Source: Pseudomonas sp. MM213
GTDB lineage: Bacteria > Pseudomonadota > Gammaproteobacteria > Pseudomonadales > Pseudomonadaceae
Assembly (NCBI RefSeq): GCF_020423045.1
Contig: NZ_CP081943.1
Location: 2,728,001-2,792,000 of the forward strand
Reading direction: 5' to 3'
Length of the DNA: 64,000 nucleotides
Positions 45,616-54,217 of the stretch are shown here, one piece after another. Under the pieces are notes generated by a model. That model was given only the letters and a program-made list of their open reading frames with translations. It made no database searches and was not told where the DNA came from. Within the stretch, counting starts at the first letter, position 1, and each line of letters starts with the position of its first letter. Both the position numbers and the translations under genes were made by a program.

Positions 45616-46409
45616 GTACCCTGCCGGATTGCCAGACGTTATTGCTCGAACCGCATAACGGCGTGCTGCACATCACCCTCAACCGCCCGGAAAGCCGCAA
45701 CGCCATGAGCCTGCTGATGGTCGCCGAACTGCGTGCGGTGCTGTTGGCCGTGCGCGATGACCGGGCGATTCGGGCCTTGGTGATCGGCGGTGCCGGTGGG
45801 CATTTCTGTGCCGGCGGCGACATCAAGGACATGGCCAACGCCCGTGCTCAAGGTGCGAACGCCTACCGTGATCTGAACCGTGCGTTCGGCGCGCTGCTGC
45901 AAGAGGTGCAACACGCGCCGCAAGTGGTGATCACCGTGCTGCAAGGCGCGGTGCTTGGCGGCGGTTTGGGCCTGGCCTGCGTCAGCGATGTCGCCCTGGC
46001 GGATCATCAGGCGCAATTCGGGCTGCCGGAAACCAGCCTCGGCGTGCTGCCCGCGCAGATCGCGCCGTTTGTGGTCCAGCGCATCGGTTTGACTCAGGCC
46101 CGGCGCTTGGCGCTGACGGCGGCGCGGTTCGATGGCAACCAGGCGCGGCGCATGGGGCTGGTGCATTTTGTCGAACATGACGCGCAAGCCTTGGCCGAGC
46201 GTCTCGGTGAAATTCTGGCGCACGTACTGTGCTGCGCGCCGGGGGCCAATGCGACGACCAAAAAACTGTTGCTGGCGAGTGCCGGGCAACCGTCGGATGC
46301 GTTGCTGGATGAAGCGGCCGAGTGGTTCAGCGAAGCGGTGATCGGAGCGGAAGGAGTCGAGGGCACGATGGCCTTCGTGCAGAAGCGTAAACCGGGGTGG
46401 GCGCCTTAA
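45612..46409 (+). CDS. atuE: Isohexenylglutaconyl-CoA hydratase AtuE
   Basis: Enoyl-CoA hydratase of 265 aa with the crotonase fold. The oxyanion-hole segments are GGHFCAGGDIKDM near residue 60 and QGAVLGGGLGLACVSDVALA near residue 113, followed by GLPETSLGVLPAQIAPF with the catalytic Glu. It hydrates isohexenylglutaconyl-CoA after carboxylation by AtuC/AtuF. A REPIN separates it from atuF, which may reduce or insulate downstream expression. Confidence 0.93.
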   Translation: MSTLPDCQTLLLEPHNGVLHITLNRPESRNAMSLLMVAELRAVLLAVRDDRAIRALVIGGAGGHFCAGGDIKDMANARAQGANAYRDLNRAFGALLQEVQHAPQVVITVLQGAVLGGGLGLACVSDVALADHQAQFGLPETSLGVLPAQIAPFVVQRIGLTQARRLALTAARFDGNQARRMGLVHFVEHDAQALAERLGEILAHVLCCAPGANATTKKLLLASAGQPSDALLDEAAEWFSEAVIGAEGVEGTMAFVQKRKPGWAP

Positions 46410-46410
46410 A

Positions 46411-46480
46411 AGCTTCGCGGGCAAGCCTCGCTCCTACAAGGTTTTTGGTGCCCCTGTAGGAGCGAGGCTTGCCCGCGAAG
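46411..46480. repeat. REPIN between atuE and atuF
   Basis: Inverted GTAGGAGCGAGGCTTGCCCG units begin 2 bases after the atuE stop codon and lie inside the atu operon. The loop is about 15 bases. Confidence 0.9.
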
Positions 46481-46519
46481 AGGCCATCACTTTCACCGCA
46501 AATACCAAGGGAATAAACC

Positions 46520-48481
46520 ATGCCCGCCCTGAAAAAAATCCTGATCGCCAACCGCGGTGAAATCGCCTGCCGCATCCAGCGTACCGCCCAATCCTTGGGC
46601 TACCGCACCGTCGCCGTGTTCAGCGACGCAGATGCGGATGCCTTGCACGTACAAATCGCCGACGAAGCCGTCAACATCGGCCCGGCCCCGGTCCAGCAGT
46701 CGTACCTGAACATCCCGGCCATCCTCGACGCCGCCCGCCGCACCGGTGCCGATTCGATCCACCCCGGCTACGGCTTCCTCTCGGAAAATGCCGAATTCGC
46801 CCGCGCCTGCCAGCACGCCGGCCTCACTTTCATCGGCCCCAGCCCCGAAGCCATCGAACTGATGGGCAGCAAACGCCTGTCGAAACTCGCCATGCTCGAC
46901 GCCGGTGTGCCCTGCATCAAAGGCTATCAAGGCACCGGGCAGGACGACGCAACCCTGAGCCTCGAAGCCGAACGCATCGGCTTTCCGCTGATGATCAAGG
47001 CCAGTGCCGGCGGTGGCGGGCGCGGCATGCGACTGGTGCACGATGCAGGGGATTTGCTCGCACAGATTCGCACCGCGCGCTCCGAGGCATTGAACGGGTT
47101 TGGCAGCGACGAACTGATCCTCGAACAAGCGCTGATCGATCCGCGTCACGTTGAGGTTCAGCTGTTCGGCGACCAACACGGCAACCTGATCTACCTCGGC
47201 GAGCGCGACTGTTCGATCCAGCGCCGCCATCAGAAAGTCATCGAAGAAGCGCCCTGCCCGGTCATGACCGCCGAACTGCGCCAGGCCATGGGTGAAGCGG
47301 CGCTCAAGGCCGGTCGCGCAGTGAACTATGTGGGCGCTGGCACTGTGGAGTTTCTGCTGGACGCGCACGGGCAGTTCTACTTTCTGGAAATGAACACGCG
47401 GTTGCAGGTGGAACACCCGGTGACTGAATTGATCACCGGCCTCGATCTGGTGGCCTGGCAGTTGCACGTCGCCGAAGGGCTACCGCTGCCATTGCGCCAG
47501 GAACAGGTGCAACTCAACGGCCACGCCATGGAAGTGCGGCTGTATGCCGAAGACCCGACCCAAGGGTTCCTCCCGCAGACCGGGCGCATCACCACCTGGG
47601 AACCGGCCTTGCAGAGTGGAGCGCGGATCGACCATGGGTTGATCGAAGGTCAACACGTCAGCCCGTTCTATGACCCGATGCTGGGCAAGATCATCGCCCA
47701 CGGCGCTACCCGTGAAGAAGCCCGGCGCAAGTTGCTGCGCGCGGTGCAAGACAGTGTGCTGATGGGCTTGCCGAGCAATCAGCGCTTGCTCGCCAGCCTG
47801 CTGGAACATCCACGCTTCATCAGTGGCGAGTTCAGCACCGGGTTCATCCCGACGCATTTCGCCGACCATCCTTGTTTGCATCCGCATAACCCGAGTGCTG
47901 AAGAACTGGCGATTGCGGCGGCGCTGTTTTATCAGGCTTCGGCGCAGGTTCATCCCGCCGCACTGGCTGGCTGGCGCAACAACGCCAGTGTGCCGCTGCA
48001 CTATCGCATCGGCCTGGAGGATCGGGACTGGCCGGTGCAATTGAACGCGGTACCAAGTGAACCGTACCGGATTGAAGTCGCCGCACAGGCCTTCGAACTG
48101 AACGTCATCCAGTGCGACGGACGCTGGGCCACCCTGGACATCAACGGCATCCGCCAGCGCCATGCCTATCGCCTGGAGGCCGGACAACTCTGGCTGTTCA
48201 CCCGCCCCGGCAGCCTGCGCCTGGAGGATCGCACGCAAGCGCTGGTCAGCGGCCAGACCAGCGTCAGCTCCGGCACGCTCAAGGCGCCGATGGACGGCGC
48301 GATCGTCGACGTGCTGGTCGCACAAGGCAGCCCGGTCAGTAAAGGCCAACTGCTGGTGGTGCTGGAAGCAATGAAAATGGAGCATCCCCTCAAGTCCGGC
48401 ATCGACGGCGTGCTCAAACGCTTGCAGGTCAAGGTCGGCGATCAGGTAAAAAATCGTCAGATTTTGTTGGAGGTCGAATAA
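46520..48481 (+). CDS. atuF: Geranyl-CoA carboxylase alpha subunit AtuF (biotin subunit)
   Basis: Biotin carboxylase and biotin-carrier fusion of 653 aa. The ATP-grasp and carboxylase parts are at residues 1-450 (KILIANRGEIACRIQRTAQ; IKASAGGGGRGMRLV; EMNTRLQVEHPVTE). A linker of about 130 residues follows, and the C-terminal biotinyl domain has the biotin lysine in LEAMKMEHPL near residue 620. It loads CO2 onto biotin for AtuC. It is the last atu gene before an unrelated exonuclease gene. Confidence 0.95.
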   Translation: MPALKKILIANRGEIACRIQRTAQSLGYRTVAVFSDADADALHVQIADEAVNIGPAPVQQSYLNIPAILDAARRTGADSIHPGYGFLSENAEFARACQHAGLTFIGPSPEAIELMGSKRLSKLAMLDAGVPCIKGYQGTGQDDATLSLEAERIGFPLMIKASAGGGGRGMRLVHDAGDLLAQIRTARSEALNGFGSDELILEQALIDPRHVEVQLFGDQHGNLIYLGERDCSIQRRHQKVIEEAPCPVMTAELRQAMGEAALKAGRAVNYVGAGTVEFLLDAHGQFYFLEMNTRLQVEHPVTELITGLDLVAWQLHVAEGLPLPLRQEQVQLNGHAMEVRLYAEDPTQGFLPQTGRITTWEPALQSGARIDHGLIEGQHVSPFYDPMLGKIIAHGATREEARRKLLRAVQDSVLMGLPSNQRLLASLLEHPRFISGEFSTGFIPTHFADHPCLHPHNPSAEELAIAAALFYQASAQVHPAALAGWRNNASVPLHYRIGLEDRDWPVQLNAVPSEPYRIEVAAQAFELNVIQCDGRWATLDINGIRQRHAYRLEAGQLWLFTRPGSLRLEDRTQALVSGQTSVSSGTLKAPMDGAIVDVLVAQGSPVSKGQLLVVLEAMKMEHPLKSGIDGVLKRLQVKVGDQVKNRQILLEVE

Positions 48482-48552
48482 GCCGCTAGGCGGATCCGTC
48501 GGGTTTGGCTACGCTCAAGCCCTATCAGGATGCGGATACCGGGAACCCTTCA

Positions 48553-49095
48553 ATGCCTCACTGGCTGGTGATCGATCTGGAAGCCACCACCGATGAAGGT
48601 GGCTGGCCAGTTACGGAAATGGAAATCATCGAAATCGGCGCCACGCTGGTGGACCGCCAAGGGCGTGAGCAGGACCATTTCCAGCGCTTCGTGCGACCGC
48701 TGCGACGGCCCCTGCTCACGCCGTTTTGTCGCGAGCTGACTCGCATCACCCAGGCCAATATCGACAGCGCACAGGCGCTGACCGAGGTCTGGCCGGTCTT
48801 CGAGCGCTGGCTCGGCCAACATCATTCGCGGCTGGAAGGCTGGGCCAGTTGGGGCGATTACGATCGCAGGCAACTGCTTCAGGAGTGGGAGCGCTTGCAA
48901 CTCGACAGCCAACTGAGTCGCGTGCCGCACATGAACCTCAAGCAGCGCTTTGCCAAGGCCCGACGGCTGGAACGCCCGCTTGGACTCAACGGCGCCCTGC
49001 AACTGGCCGGCATGCAGTTCACCGGCCAGCAGCACCGGGCACTGGAAGATGCGCGCAATACAGCGCGTCTGTTACCGCTGATTCTCCCGCTCTAG
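48553..49095 (+). CDS. DEDDh-type 3'-5' exonuclease
   Basis: Cytoplasmic exonuclease of 180 aa of the ERI-1/KapD-like group. Acidic motifs are visible in VIDLEATTDEGGW (D-x-E, residues 6-8), GDYDRRQL (third acid) and QHRALEDARNTARLL (H-x5-D). Start at 48553 (MPHWLVIDLEATT), the in-frame ATG that places the first motif at the N-terminus; the upstream 48505 start would add an unlikely leader. The natural substrate, RNA or DNA ends, is unknown. Confidence 0.86.
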   Translation: MPHWLVIDLEATTDEGGWPVTEMEIIEIGATLVDRQGREQDHFQRFVRPLRRPLLTPFCRELTRITQANIDSAQALTEVWPVFERWLGQHHSRLEGWASWGDYDRRQLLQEWERLQLDSQLSRVPHMNLKQRFAKARRLERPLGLNGALQLAGMQFTGQQHRALEDARNTARLLPLILPL

Positions 49096-49164
49096 AGAGG
49101 TGACGGCGCCAAGGGCCTTGTGCATACTGGCCGGCCCTTTTTAGCCCTTTTCGAGGAATCGCCC

Positions 49165-49449
49165 ATGTTTAAAGTCAACGAGTACTTCGACGGCACCGTC
49201 AAGTCGATCGCCTTTGGCACCGCTGAAGGTCCGGCGACCATTGGCGTCATGGCTCCGGGCGAATACGAATTCGGCACCAGCCAGCGTGAAATCATGCACG
49301 TGGTGACCGGCGCCCTGACCGTCAAACTGCCAGACAGCAGCGACTGGGAAACCTTCGCCGCCGGCAGCCAGTTCAACGTGCCAGCCAACAGCAAATTCCA
49401 GCTGAAAGTGGCCGTCGACACCGCTTACCTGTGCGAATACCGCGGCTAA
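49165..49449 (+). CDS. ppnP: Pyrimidine/purine nucleoside phosphorylase PpnP
   Basis: Cupin-fold protein of 94 aa, the YaiE/PpnP family, splitting nucleosides with phosphate. [39 protein letters not shown] and the ending [13 protein letters not shown] are family hallmarks. The ATG follows GAGGAATCGCCC. It is monocistronic, with a strong hairpin terminator downstream. Confidence 0.95.
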   Translation: MFKVNEYFDGTVKSIAFGTAEGPATIGVMAPGEYEFGTSQREIMHVVTGALTVKLPDSSDWETFAAGSQFNVPANSKFQLKVAVDTAYLCEYRG

Positions 49450-49471
49450 AACCCCGGGTTTTCACAGCGCA

Positions 49472-49507
49472 AAAAAATGCCCGTGTCCTTGGACACGGGC
49501 ATTTTTC
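49472..49507. terminator. Bidirectional rho-independent terminator
   Basis: ATGCCCGTGTCC-ttg-GGACACGGGCAT stem flanked by A-rich and T-rich runs, between ppnP and the convergent MOSC gene. Confidence 0.92.
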
Positions 49508-49519
49508 ATTCAGGGTCGC

Positions 49520-50326
49520 TTATTCCAGGATCGTGACCGGCATACCGACTTCGAGCTGGCCATTACCGTCATTGACCAGATTCTGGCCAAACATCGCACC
49601 GTCTTCCTGGGCACGATACTTCTGCAAGGTCGCGAGCGGTTCACGGTCATCGCTGCGTTCGCCGGTCTGCGGATCGATGGTGGTCAGAATGCAGCGCGAA
49701 CACGGCTTGACCACACGAAACTCGACATCGCCGATACGAATACGCTTCCAGCCGTCCTCGGCATACGCCTCGCTGCCCTCGATCACCAGATTCGGTCGAA
49801 AACGCAGCATCTCCAACGAACGCCCGACCTTTTGCGACAGATCCTCAAGGGACGCCTGCCCGATCAGCAGCAACGGGAAGCCATCGGCGAAGGCCACCTG
49901 ATCGTCGTCCTTGCCATAACCGGCCTGTGTGGTCCGAGCGCGATCAACCGGCACCTGCACCAGGCGAGTCGGCTTGCCAATGAATCTGCTGACCCAGGCC
50001 CCCGCCTCGTCACCGGCATCAGGCACACGCAAGGTGTCGCGCCAGATAGTCACGCCACGCAACTCAGCGTCGTTGGCAGGCAAGGCAATATCGATCGGCG
50101 TGTGGCCGGGAGCGCTGAGGGTCAAACCGCCCTGGGCATTCCACAACGCCGACAGCTGGCTCATCTGCGCCACCGCACGCTGGGTCAGGAAGCGCCCGCT
50201 GGCCTCGTCCACCAGCATCCAGCGTCGATCCCCGTCCAGCCCCAGTTTGTCGAGACTGACCTGTTGCAGGATCTCGCCCTTGCCGGATTTCAACGGATAA
50301 CGATAAAGCGCGCTCAGACGCAGCAT
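49520..50326 (-). CDS. MOSC-domain protein (YcbX-like, molybdenum-related)
   Basis: Protein of 268 aa. The N-terminal beta-barrel (MOSC_N, residues 1-115, LYRYPLKSGKGE) precedes the MOSC domain (about 130-265), with the conserved Cys in VVKPCSRCILTTIDPQTGE. Such proteins (YcbX, mARC) carry a molybdenum cofactor sulfur or reduce N-hydroxylated compounds. It lacks a ferredoxin domain, unlike full-length YcbX. Molybdenum-cofactor genes occur 6 kb away, but this gene is not in their operon. The ATG at 50326 (MLRLSALYRYP) gives the family N-terminus. Confidence 0.88.
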   Translation of the reverse strand: MLRLSALYRYPLKSGKGEILQQVSLDKLGLDGDRRWMLVDEASGRFLTQRAVAQMSQLSALWNAQGGLTLSAPGHTPIDIALPANDAELRGVTIWRDTLRVPDAGDEAGAWVSRFIGKPTRLVQVPVDRARTTQAGYGKDDDQVAFADGFPLLLIGQASLEDLSQKVGRSLEMLRFRPNLVIEGSEAYAEDGWKRIRIGDVEFRVVKPCSRCILTTIDPQTGERSDDREPLATLQKYRAQEDGAMFGQNLVNDGNGQLEVGMPVTILE

Positions 50327-50407
50327 GACCAGCTCCCTGGAGGACAAAAATGCCACCCTATACGAGCTTGATCGCCGAATCAAAGACTGCGAACTGGATT
50401 ACCAACC

Positions 50408-50439
50408 CTGTGGGAGCGAGCAGGCTCGTTCCCACAGGA
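50408..50439. repeat. Short REP-type palindrome
   Basis: CCTGTGGGAGCGAGC-AGGC-TCGTTCCCACAGG folds on itself in one 32-base hairpin, between the MOSC gene start and the cheV end. It is a single unit, not a full REPIN. Confidence 0.8.
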
Positions 50440-50452
50440 AACTGTATCGTGA

Positions 50453-51388
50453 TCAGGCAGGCACTTCGTCGAGCATCAGGCGCTGACGCACCACATCGAC
50501 CAATTTGTCCGGCTGGAATTTGGAGAGGAAGTTGTCACAACCAACCTTCTTGACCATCGAGTCGTTGAAACTGCCGGACAACGAGGTGTGCAGAACCACG
50601 TAGAGGCCGCGCAGACGCGGATCGTTACGGATCTCGGTGGTCAGGCGATAGCCGTCCATTTCCGGCATCTCGGCGTCGGTAAAGATCATCAGCAATTTGT
50701 CGGTCATGTTCACGCCGGTATCCGCCCAGCCCTTGAGCATGTTCAGCGCTTTCAAGCCATCGCTGGCAATGTGCATCTTCACGCCCAACTGGCCGAGGGT
50801 GTCGCGCAACTGCGAGAGCGCCACGTTGGAGTCATCCACCAGCAGCACTTCACGGCCACGGGCGCGCTCCAGTATTGGATCGTCGAGTTTGTCGCGGGAC
50901 ACCTTGGCGTTGTACGGAACGATTTCGGCGAGGACTTTTTCGACGTCGATAATCTCTACCAACTGATCATCGACCTTGCTGATGGCAGTCAGGTAATGCT
51001 GACGGCCGGCGCTGGTCGGCGGCGGCAGAATGGCTTCCCAGTTCATGTTGACGATGCGGTCCACACCGCCAACCAGGAAAGCCTGCACGGAGCGGTTATA
51101 CTCGGTGACGATGATCGTGCTGGTAGGGCTCGGCACCAGCGGACGCATGCCGATGGCCTGGGACAGGTCGATCACCGGCAACGTCTGGCCACGCAGGTTG
51201 ACCACGCCGCAGACAAACGGATGGCGCTGGGGCATCAGGGTCAGTTTCGGCAGTTGCAGCACTTCCTGCACTTTGAAAACGTTGATCGCGAACAATTGCC
51301 GCCCAGCCAGGCGGAACATGAGAATTTCCAGGCGATTCTCACCCACCAGTTGCGTGCGTTGGTCTACCGTGTCGAGAATGCCGGCCAT
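50453..51388 (-). CDS. cheV: Chemotaxis coupling protein CheV
   Basis: Protein of 311 aa fusing a CheW-like coupling domain (residues 15-165, FRLAGRQLFAINVFKVQEVL) to a receiver domain (180-305, LLVDDSN; phospho-acceptor Asp in FTDAEMPEMDGY; HTSLSGSFN with the switch region). It couples receptors to the CheA kinase and may dampen signalling when phosphorylated. The ATG at 51388 follows AGGAGTCATTG; the preceding TTG is not needed. It stands alone, with no other che gene in the window except a possible partner at 51852. Confidence 0.95.
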   Translation of the reverse strand: MAGILDTVDQRTQLVGENRLEILMFRLAGRQLFAINVFKVQEVLQLPKLTLMPQRHPFVCGVVNLRGQTLPVIDLSQAIGMRPLVPSPTSTIIVTEYNRSVQAFLVGGVDRIVNMNWEAILPPPTSAGRQHYLTAISKVDDQLVEIIDVEKVLAEIVPYNAKVSRDKLDDPILERARGREVLLVDDSNVALSQLRDTLGQLGVKMHIASDGLKALNMLKGWADTGVNMTDKLLMIFTDAEMPEMDGYRLTTEIRNDPRLRGLYVVLHTSLSGSFNDSMVKKVGCDNFLSKFQPDKLVDVVRQRLMLDEVPA

Positions 51389-51851
51389 CAATGACTCCTG
51401 GTACTTGTTCTGATGAATTCACTAAAGAGGGTTATCGGCTGTTTTTTCAGGACCTTGACCCCGATGCAAAATGCCATGCTCAGGCATTGATGTCACATTA
51501 ACATCATGCTTTACTGGCGCCATCACTTCATCTGCTTCACTCCCTGCGGCGCGACCCTGTTTCGTCCATTAGGTTCCCGTGCGTAAGGGATTCCCCTAGT
51601 AACAATCAGGCCCAACCTGATATTCGCAATATCCAATAGCCATTAATGTGACGCCATTCTCATTGCATGAACGGAGTCAGGCTTTTGTGTGCGATCGCAG
51701 GTCAGTGGCCATCCACCCTCTTGAACTCCTCCGCCTGCAGACAGCCCGGCTGGAGCGCGATCTCACGACGGCACGGCAACGCCATGGCGCAGATCATTCT
51801 CGCTGACACACACGACATTCCCTCATTTGACATGACGTTGTGGAGATAAGC
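51389..51851. other. Intergenic region between cheV and the HPt-like gene
   Basis: About 460 bases, AT-richer than average. It contains the inverted motif GATGTCACATTAACATC near 51489 and no ORF with a convincing ribosome site or family match. It holds the divergent promoters; nothing else is evident. Confidence 0.5.
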
Positions 51852-52322
51852 ATGCCGAACGACCGTAACGACTGGGCCAAGCGGTTCCCGGAGTTCCTCG
51901 CCGAAGCTGAAACACTCCTGGCCAAATCCGAGGAGTGCCTGAGTCATTTGCAACTGATCAGCAATGACAAGGACGCCATCGAATGCATGCTCAGCACCCT
52001 GCTCAAGCTGGCCAACAAGGCCGACGCCCTCGCCCTGGTCGCCGTTTCGGAGTTTTCGCTGCACATTCATGGCCTGCTGAACCATGCCCAAAACCACGTC
52101 GACCTGCATGCTCAGGCGCTGGATGCGTTGAAAGACTGCTTCACATTGATGGCCTGGCAACTCGAACTGATCGATCAGACCACCGGCCAACTCAGCCTCG
52201 ACGACAGTGAACAAACCTCATTGATCGAAGCCTTTGCCTACCAGGTCGGGCAAAACCAGTTTCAGCCACCGGTTAATTCCAAACCGTTCCGGCTCGTTTC
52301 CTTTACGGAACGGCAGGCTTAA
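51852..52322 (+). CDS. HPt/CheA-P1-like helical protein lacking the phospho-histidine
   Basis: Protein of 156 aa, almost all predicted helix. FPEFLAEAETLLAKSEECLSHLQ and NHVDLHAQALDALKDCFTLMAWQ have the spacing of the outer helices of a CheA P1 or HPt domain. The position where these normally show HTLKG reads LLKLANKADALALV, with no His. It looks like a degenerate HPt fold, perhaps an inhibitor or scaffold for signalling partners. It is divergent from cheV. The ATG at 51852 follows TGGAGATAAGC. The similarity is a by-eye impression and may be wrong. Confidence 0.65.
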   Translation: MPNDRNDWAKRFPEFLAEAETLLAKSEECLSHLQLISNDKDAIECMLSTLLKLANKADALALVAVSEFSLHIHGLLNHAQNHVDLHAQALDALKDCFTLMAWQLELIDQTTGQLSLDDSEQTSLIEAFAYQVGQNQFQPPVNSKPFRLVSFTERQA

Positions 52323-52667
52323 TTTCACCCGATAATAACGCCGTGGTTCGTATTCATATTGCCAAGATGTCACTCTGTAACTTGATCACGCTCATGTCGC
52401 AATTGAATATTTCATGCCTGTCAACGACAGCCCGATACAAGTAACTATTCCCTTCCTGCCGATAAACTTTTCCATTGTGGAACTATCGTCCAAAACCTTT
52501 ATTTCCTGACTCTATAGACATATATACCGAACGCGACCAACGGTATGTTAAGTGGTATTATGCCGACCATTAGTTGACGTCAATTAATGGCAGAGTGACT
52601 CAGACAGAGACCCGTCAGTCCATTAGACCGGTCTGCCCGCAGCGAACATCCATTGGCTCCATCCGTT
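52323..52667. other. AT-rich intergenic region upstream of the NarX-like kinase gene
   Basis: About 345 bases, clearly AT-richer than the genes around it (for example TATAGACATATATACCG near 52513). It contains the inverted motif TTAGTTGACGTCAATTAATG near 52570. I see no gene, and it is probably the promoter region of the following two-component pair. Confidence 0.5.
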
Positions 52668-53561
52668 ATGTACGCCAGCCTCAAGTCAATCACCATGTGG
52701 CCCCCCTCCCGAGTAAACGCGCGTCGGTTCACGCTTTTGTTGTGTACCTGCTCGGCGCTCGGCAGCCTGCTGATCTATGGCCTGTCCACACGCTTGCCGC
52801 TAAGTCTGCTGCTGCTCAATATTGCAGCGCTGACGTGCGTCTGGGTGCAGCATCGCCTGTCGCGCAAGTCGATAAAGTTCGAGCCTCAAGAGCTCGCCGA
52901 CCGTTTATTGAAGGTTCAGGAGAACGAGCGCCACCGGCTCAGTCGTGAACTGCATGACGATATTGGCCAGTTATTGACCGCGGCAAAACTTCAAAGTGAT
53001 TGGCTCAGACGCCGAATGCCCGAAGAACTGCAAGAGCAATGCGCGGCGCTCTGCGACACGCTGGAAGAAACCCTGACCAAAGTGCGTGACGTATCGGCCA
53101 TCCTCAACCCCAGACAGTTGACCAGCCTCGGGCTGGAAGCCAGCCTGCGTGCGCATTTGCTCAAGACACTGGGCAATACGACGGTGAACTGGAGCCTGGA
53201 ATGCCATTCACGCTTGACCGGCATCCCCGAAGAAATGGCGGTGGCCGCCTTTCGAATCACCCAGGAAGCGGTGACCAACATACTGCGCCACGCCGAGGCG
53301 AAAAATCTGTTGGTCCGCCTGCAACGCCAGCCTCAAGGCTTGACGCTGTTGATCAGCGACGACGGCCTGGGGTTCGCGCCGGCGACGGATCCGGGTCGTG
53401 AGGGCCAGCGCGGAATGGCCGGAATGTCGGAACGTATCGATCAACTGGGCGGTACATTGACCGTCACCAGCGAACCGGGCAAAGGTACTCAAATCGAAGC
53501 TCTCTTCCCCTGGGCGCCACGTGCGCTCGAACGGGCCAGTACGAATAAGGTTATGCGTTGA
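52668..53561 (+). CDS. NarX/UhpB-type sensor histidine kinase
   Basis: Protein of 297 aa. Two membrane segments (about residues 22-60) leave almost no periplasmic loop, so it probably senses within or near the membrane. The HisKA_3 motif ERHRLSRELHDDIGQLLTAAKLQ holds the phosphorylated His near residue 104, and the ATPase boxes are EAVTNILRHAEA and ISDDGLGF. The start could also be the ATG at 52695 (MWPPSR). Its stop overlaps the partner's start. The signal is unknown. Confidence 0.88.
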   Translation: MYASLKSITMWPPSRVNARRFTLLLCTCSALGSLLIYGLSTRLPLSLLLLNIAALTCVWVQHRLSRKSIKFEPQELADRLLKVQENERHRLSRELHDDIGQLLTAAKLQSDWLRRRMPEELQEQCAALCDTLEETLTKVRDVSAILNPRQLTSLGLEASLRAHLLKTLGNTTVNWSLECHSRLTGIPEEMAVAAFRITQEAVTNILRHAEAKNLLVRLQRQPQGLTLLISDDGLGFAPATDPGREGQRGMAGMSERIDQLGGTLTVTSEPGKGTQIEALFPWAPRALERASTNKVMR

Positions 53562-54217
53562 CTTGTAACTTACTTCTGGTGGATGACCACTCGCTTATCA
53601 GGGCTGGCGTGCGCGCTCTGGTGCTGGATATTCCCGGCTACGCCGTCATCGGCGAGGCCAATGACGGCTCGCAGCTGCTCGAAATGGTCGAGCATCTGTC
53701 CCCGGACATCGTGCTGCTGGATATTTCCATGAAGGAAACCGGTGGCCTTGAAGCCTTGCAGCGCCTCAAGCGCGTACGCCCGCAAAGCAAGGTACTGATT
53801 CTGTCGATGCACACCGACCCGGCGCTCATCATGCAAGCTCTGGAATCCGGCGCCCACGGTTACCTGCTCAAGGACACCACGGCCACCGAACTCGAACATG
53901 CCCTGGAAGCCCTGCGCAACAACGAGCGTTACCTGAGCCCGGCCATCGCCCATACGGTCATCAACCAGGCACTGACCCGCAACCAGAAACATCAGCCGGA
54001 ACCCGCGGACTCGCACAACCTGACGGCACGTCAGCTGGAAATCCTGCGGCTGATTGTTCGCGGGAAATCCACCCGGGAAATCGCCAATGGCCTGGGTTTG
54101 AGTATCAAGACGGTCGAAACCCACCGCTCGCAAATCATGAAGCGCTTGCAGATTTACGACGTGGCAGGCCTGGTGCTGTTCGCCGTGCGCGAGCAGATCA
54201 TCAGTCTGGACGACTGA
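53558..54217 (+). CDS. NarL/LuxR-type response regulator
   Basis: Response regulator of 219 aa. The receiver (residues 1-120) has LLVDDHSLIRAG, phospho-acceptor Asp in IVLLDISMKETGG and the switch lysine in YLLKDTTATE. The LuxR-type HTH (about 150-210) is LTARQLEILRLIVRGKSTRE and SIKTVETHRSQIMKRL. Translation starts at a TTG that overlaps the kinase stop (TTGA), a coupled start. Its C-terminal end overlaps the convergent yegS gene by 17 bases. Target genes are not evident. Confidence 0.93.
   Translation: MTCNLLLVDDHSLIRAGVRALVLDIPGYAVIGEANDGSQLLEMVEHLSPDIVLLDISMKETGGLEALQRLKRVRPQSKVLILSMHTDPALIMQALESGAHGYLLKDTTATELEHALEALRNNERYLSPAIAHTVINQALTRNQKHQPEPADSHNLTARQLEILRLIVRGKSTREIANGLGLSIKTVETHRSQIMKRLQIYDVAGLVLFAVREQIISLDD

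Noticed and set aside
3388..50439. Regularly repeated palindromes as a CRISPR array
   Set aside because: The repeats are dispersed as inverted pairs between genes with variable spacing, the REP/REPIN pattern, and no cas gene is present.
51667..51849. A 60-codon frame between cheV and the HPt-like gene
   Set aside because: It has no ribosome-binding site or known motif and would end just before a better-supported start.
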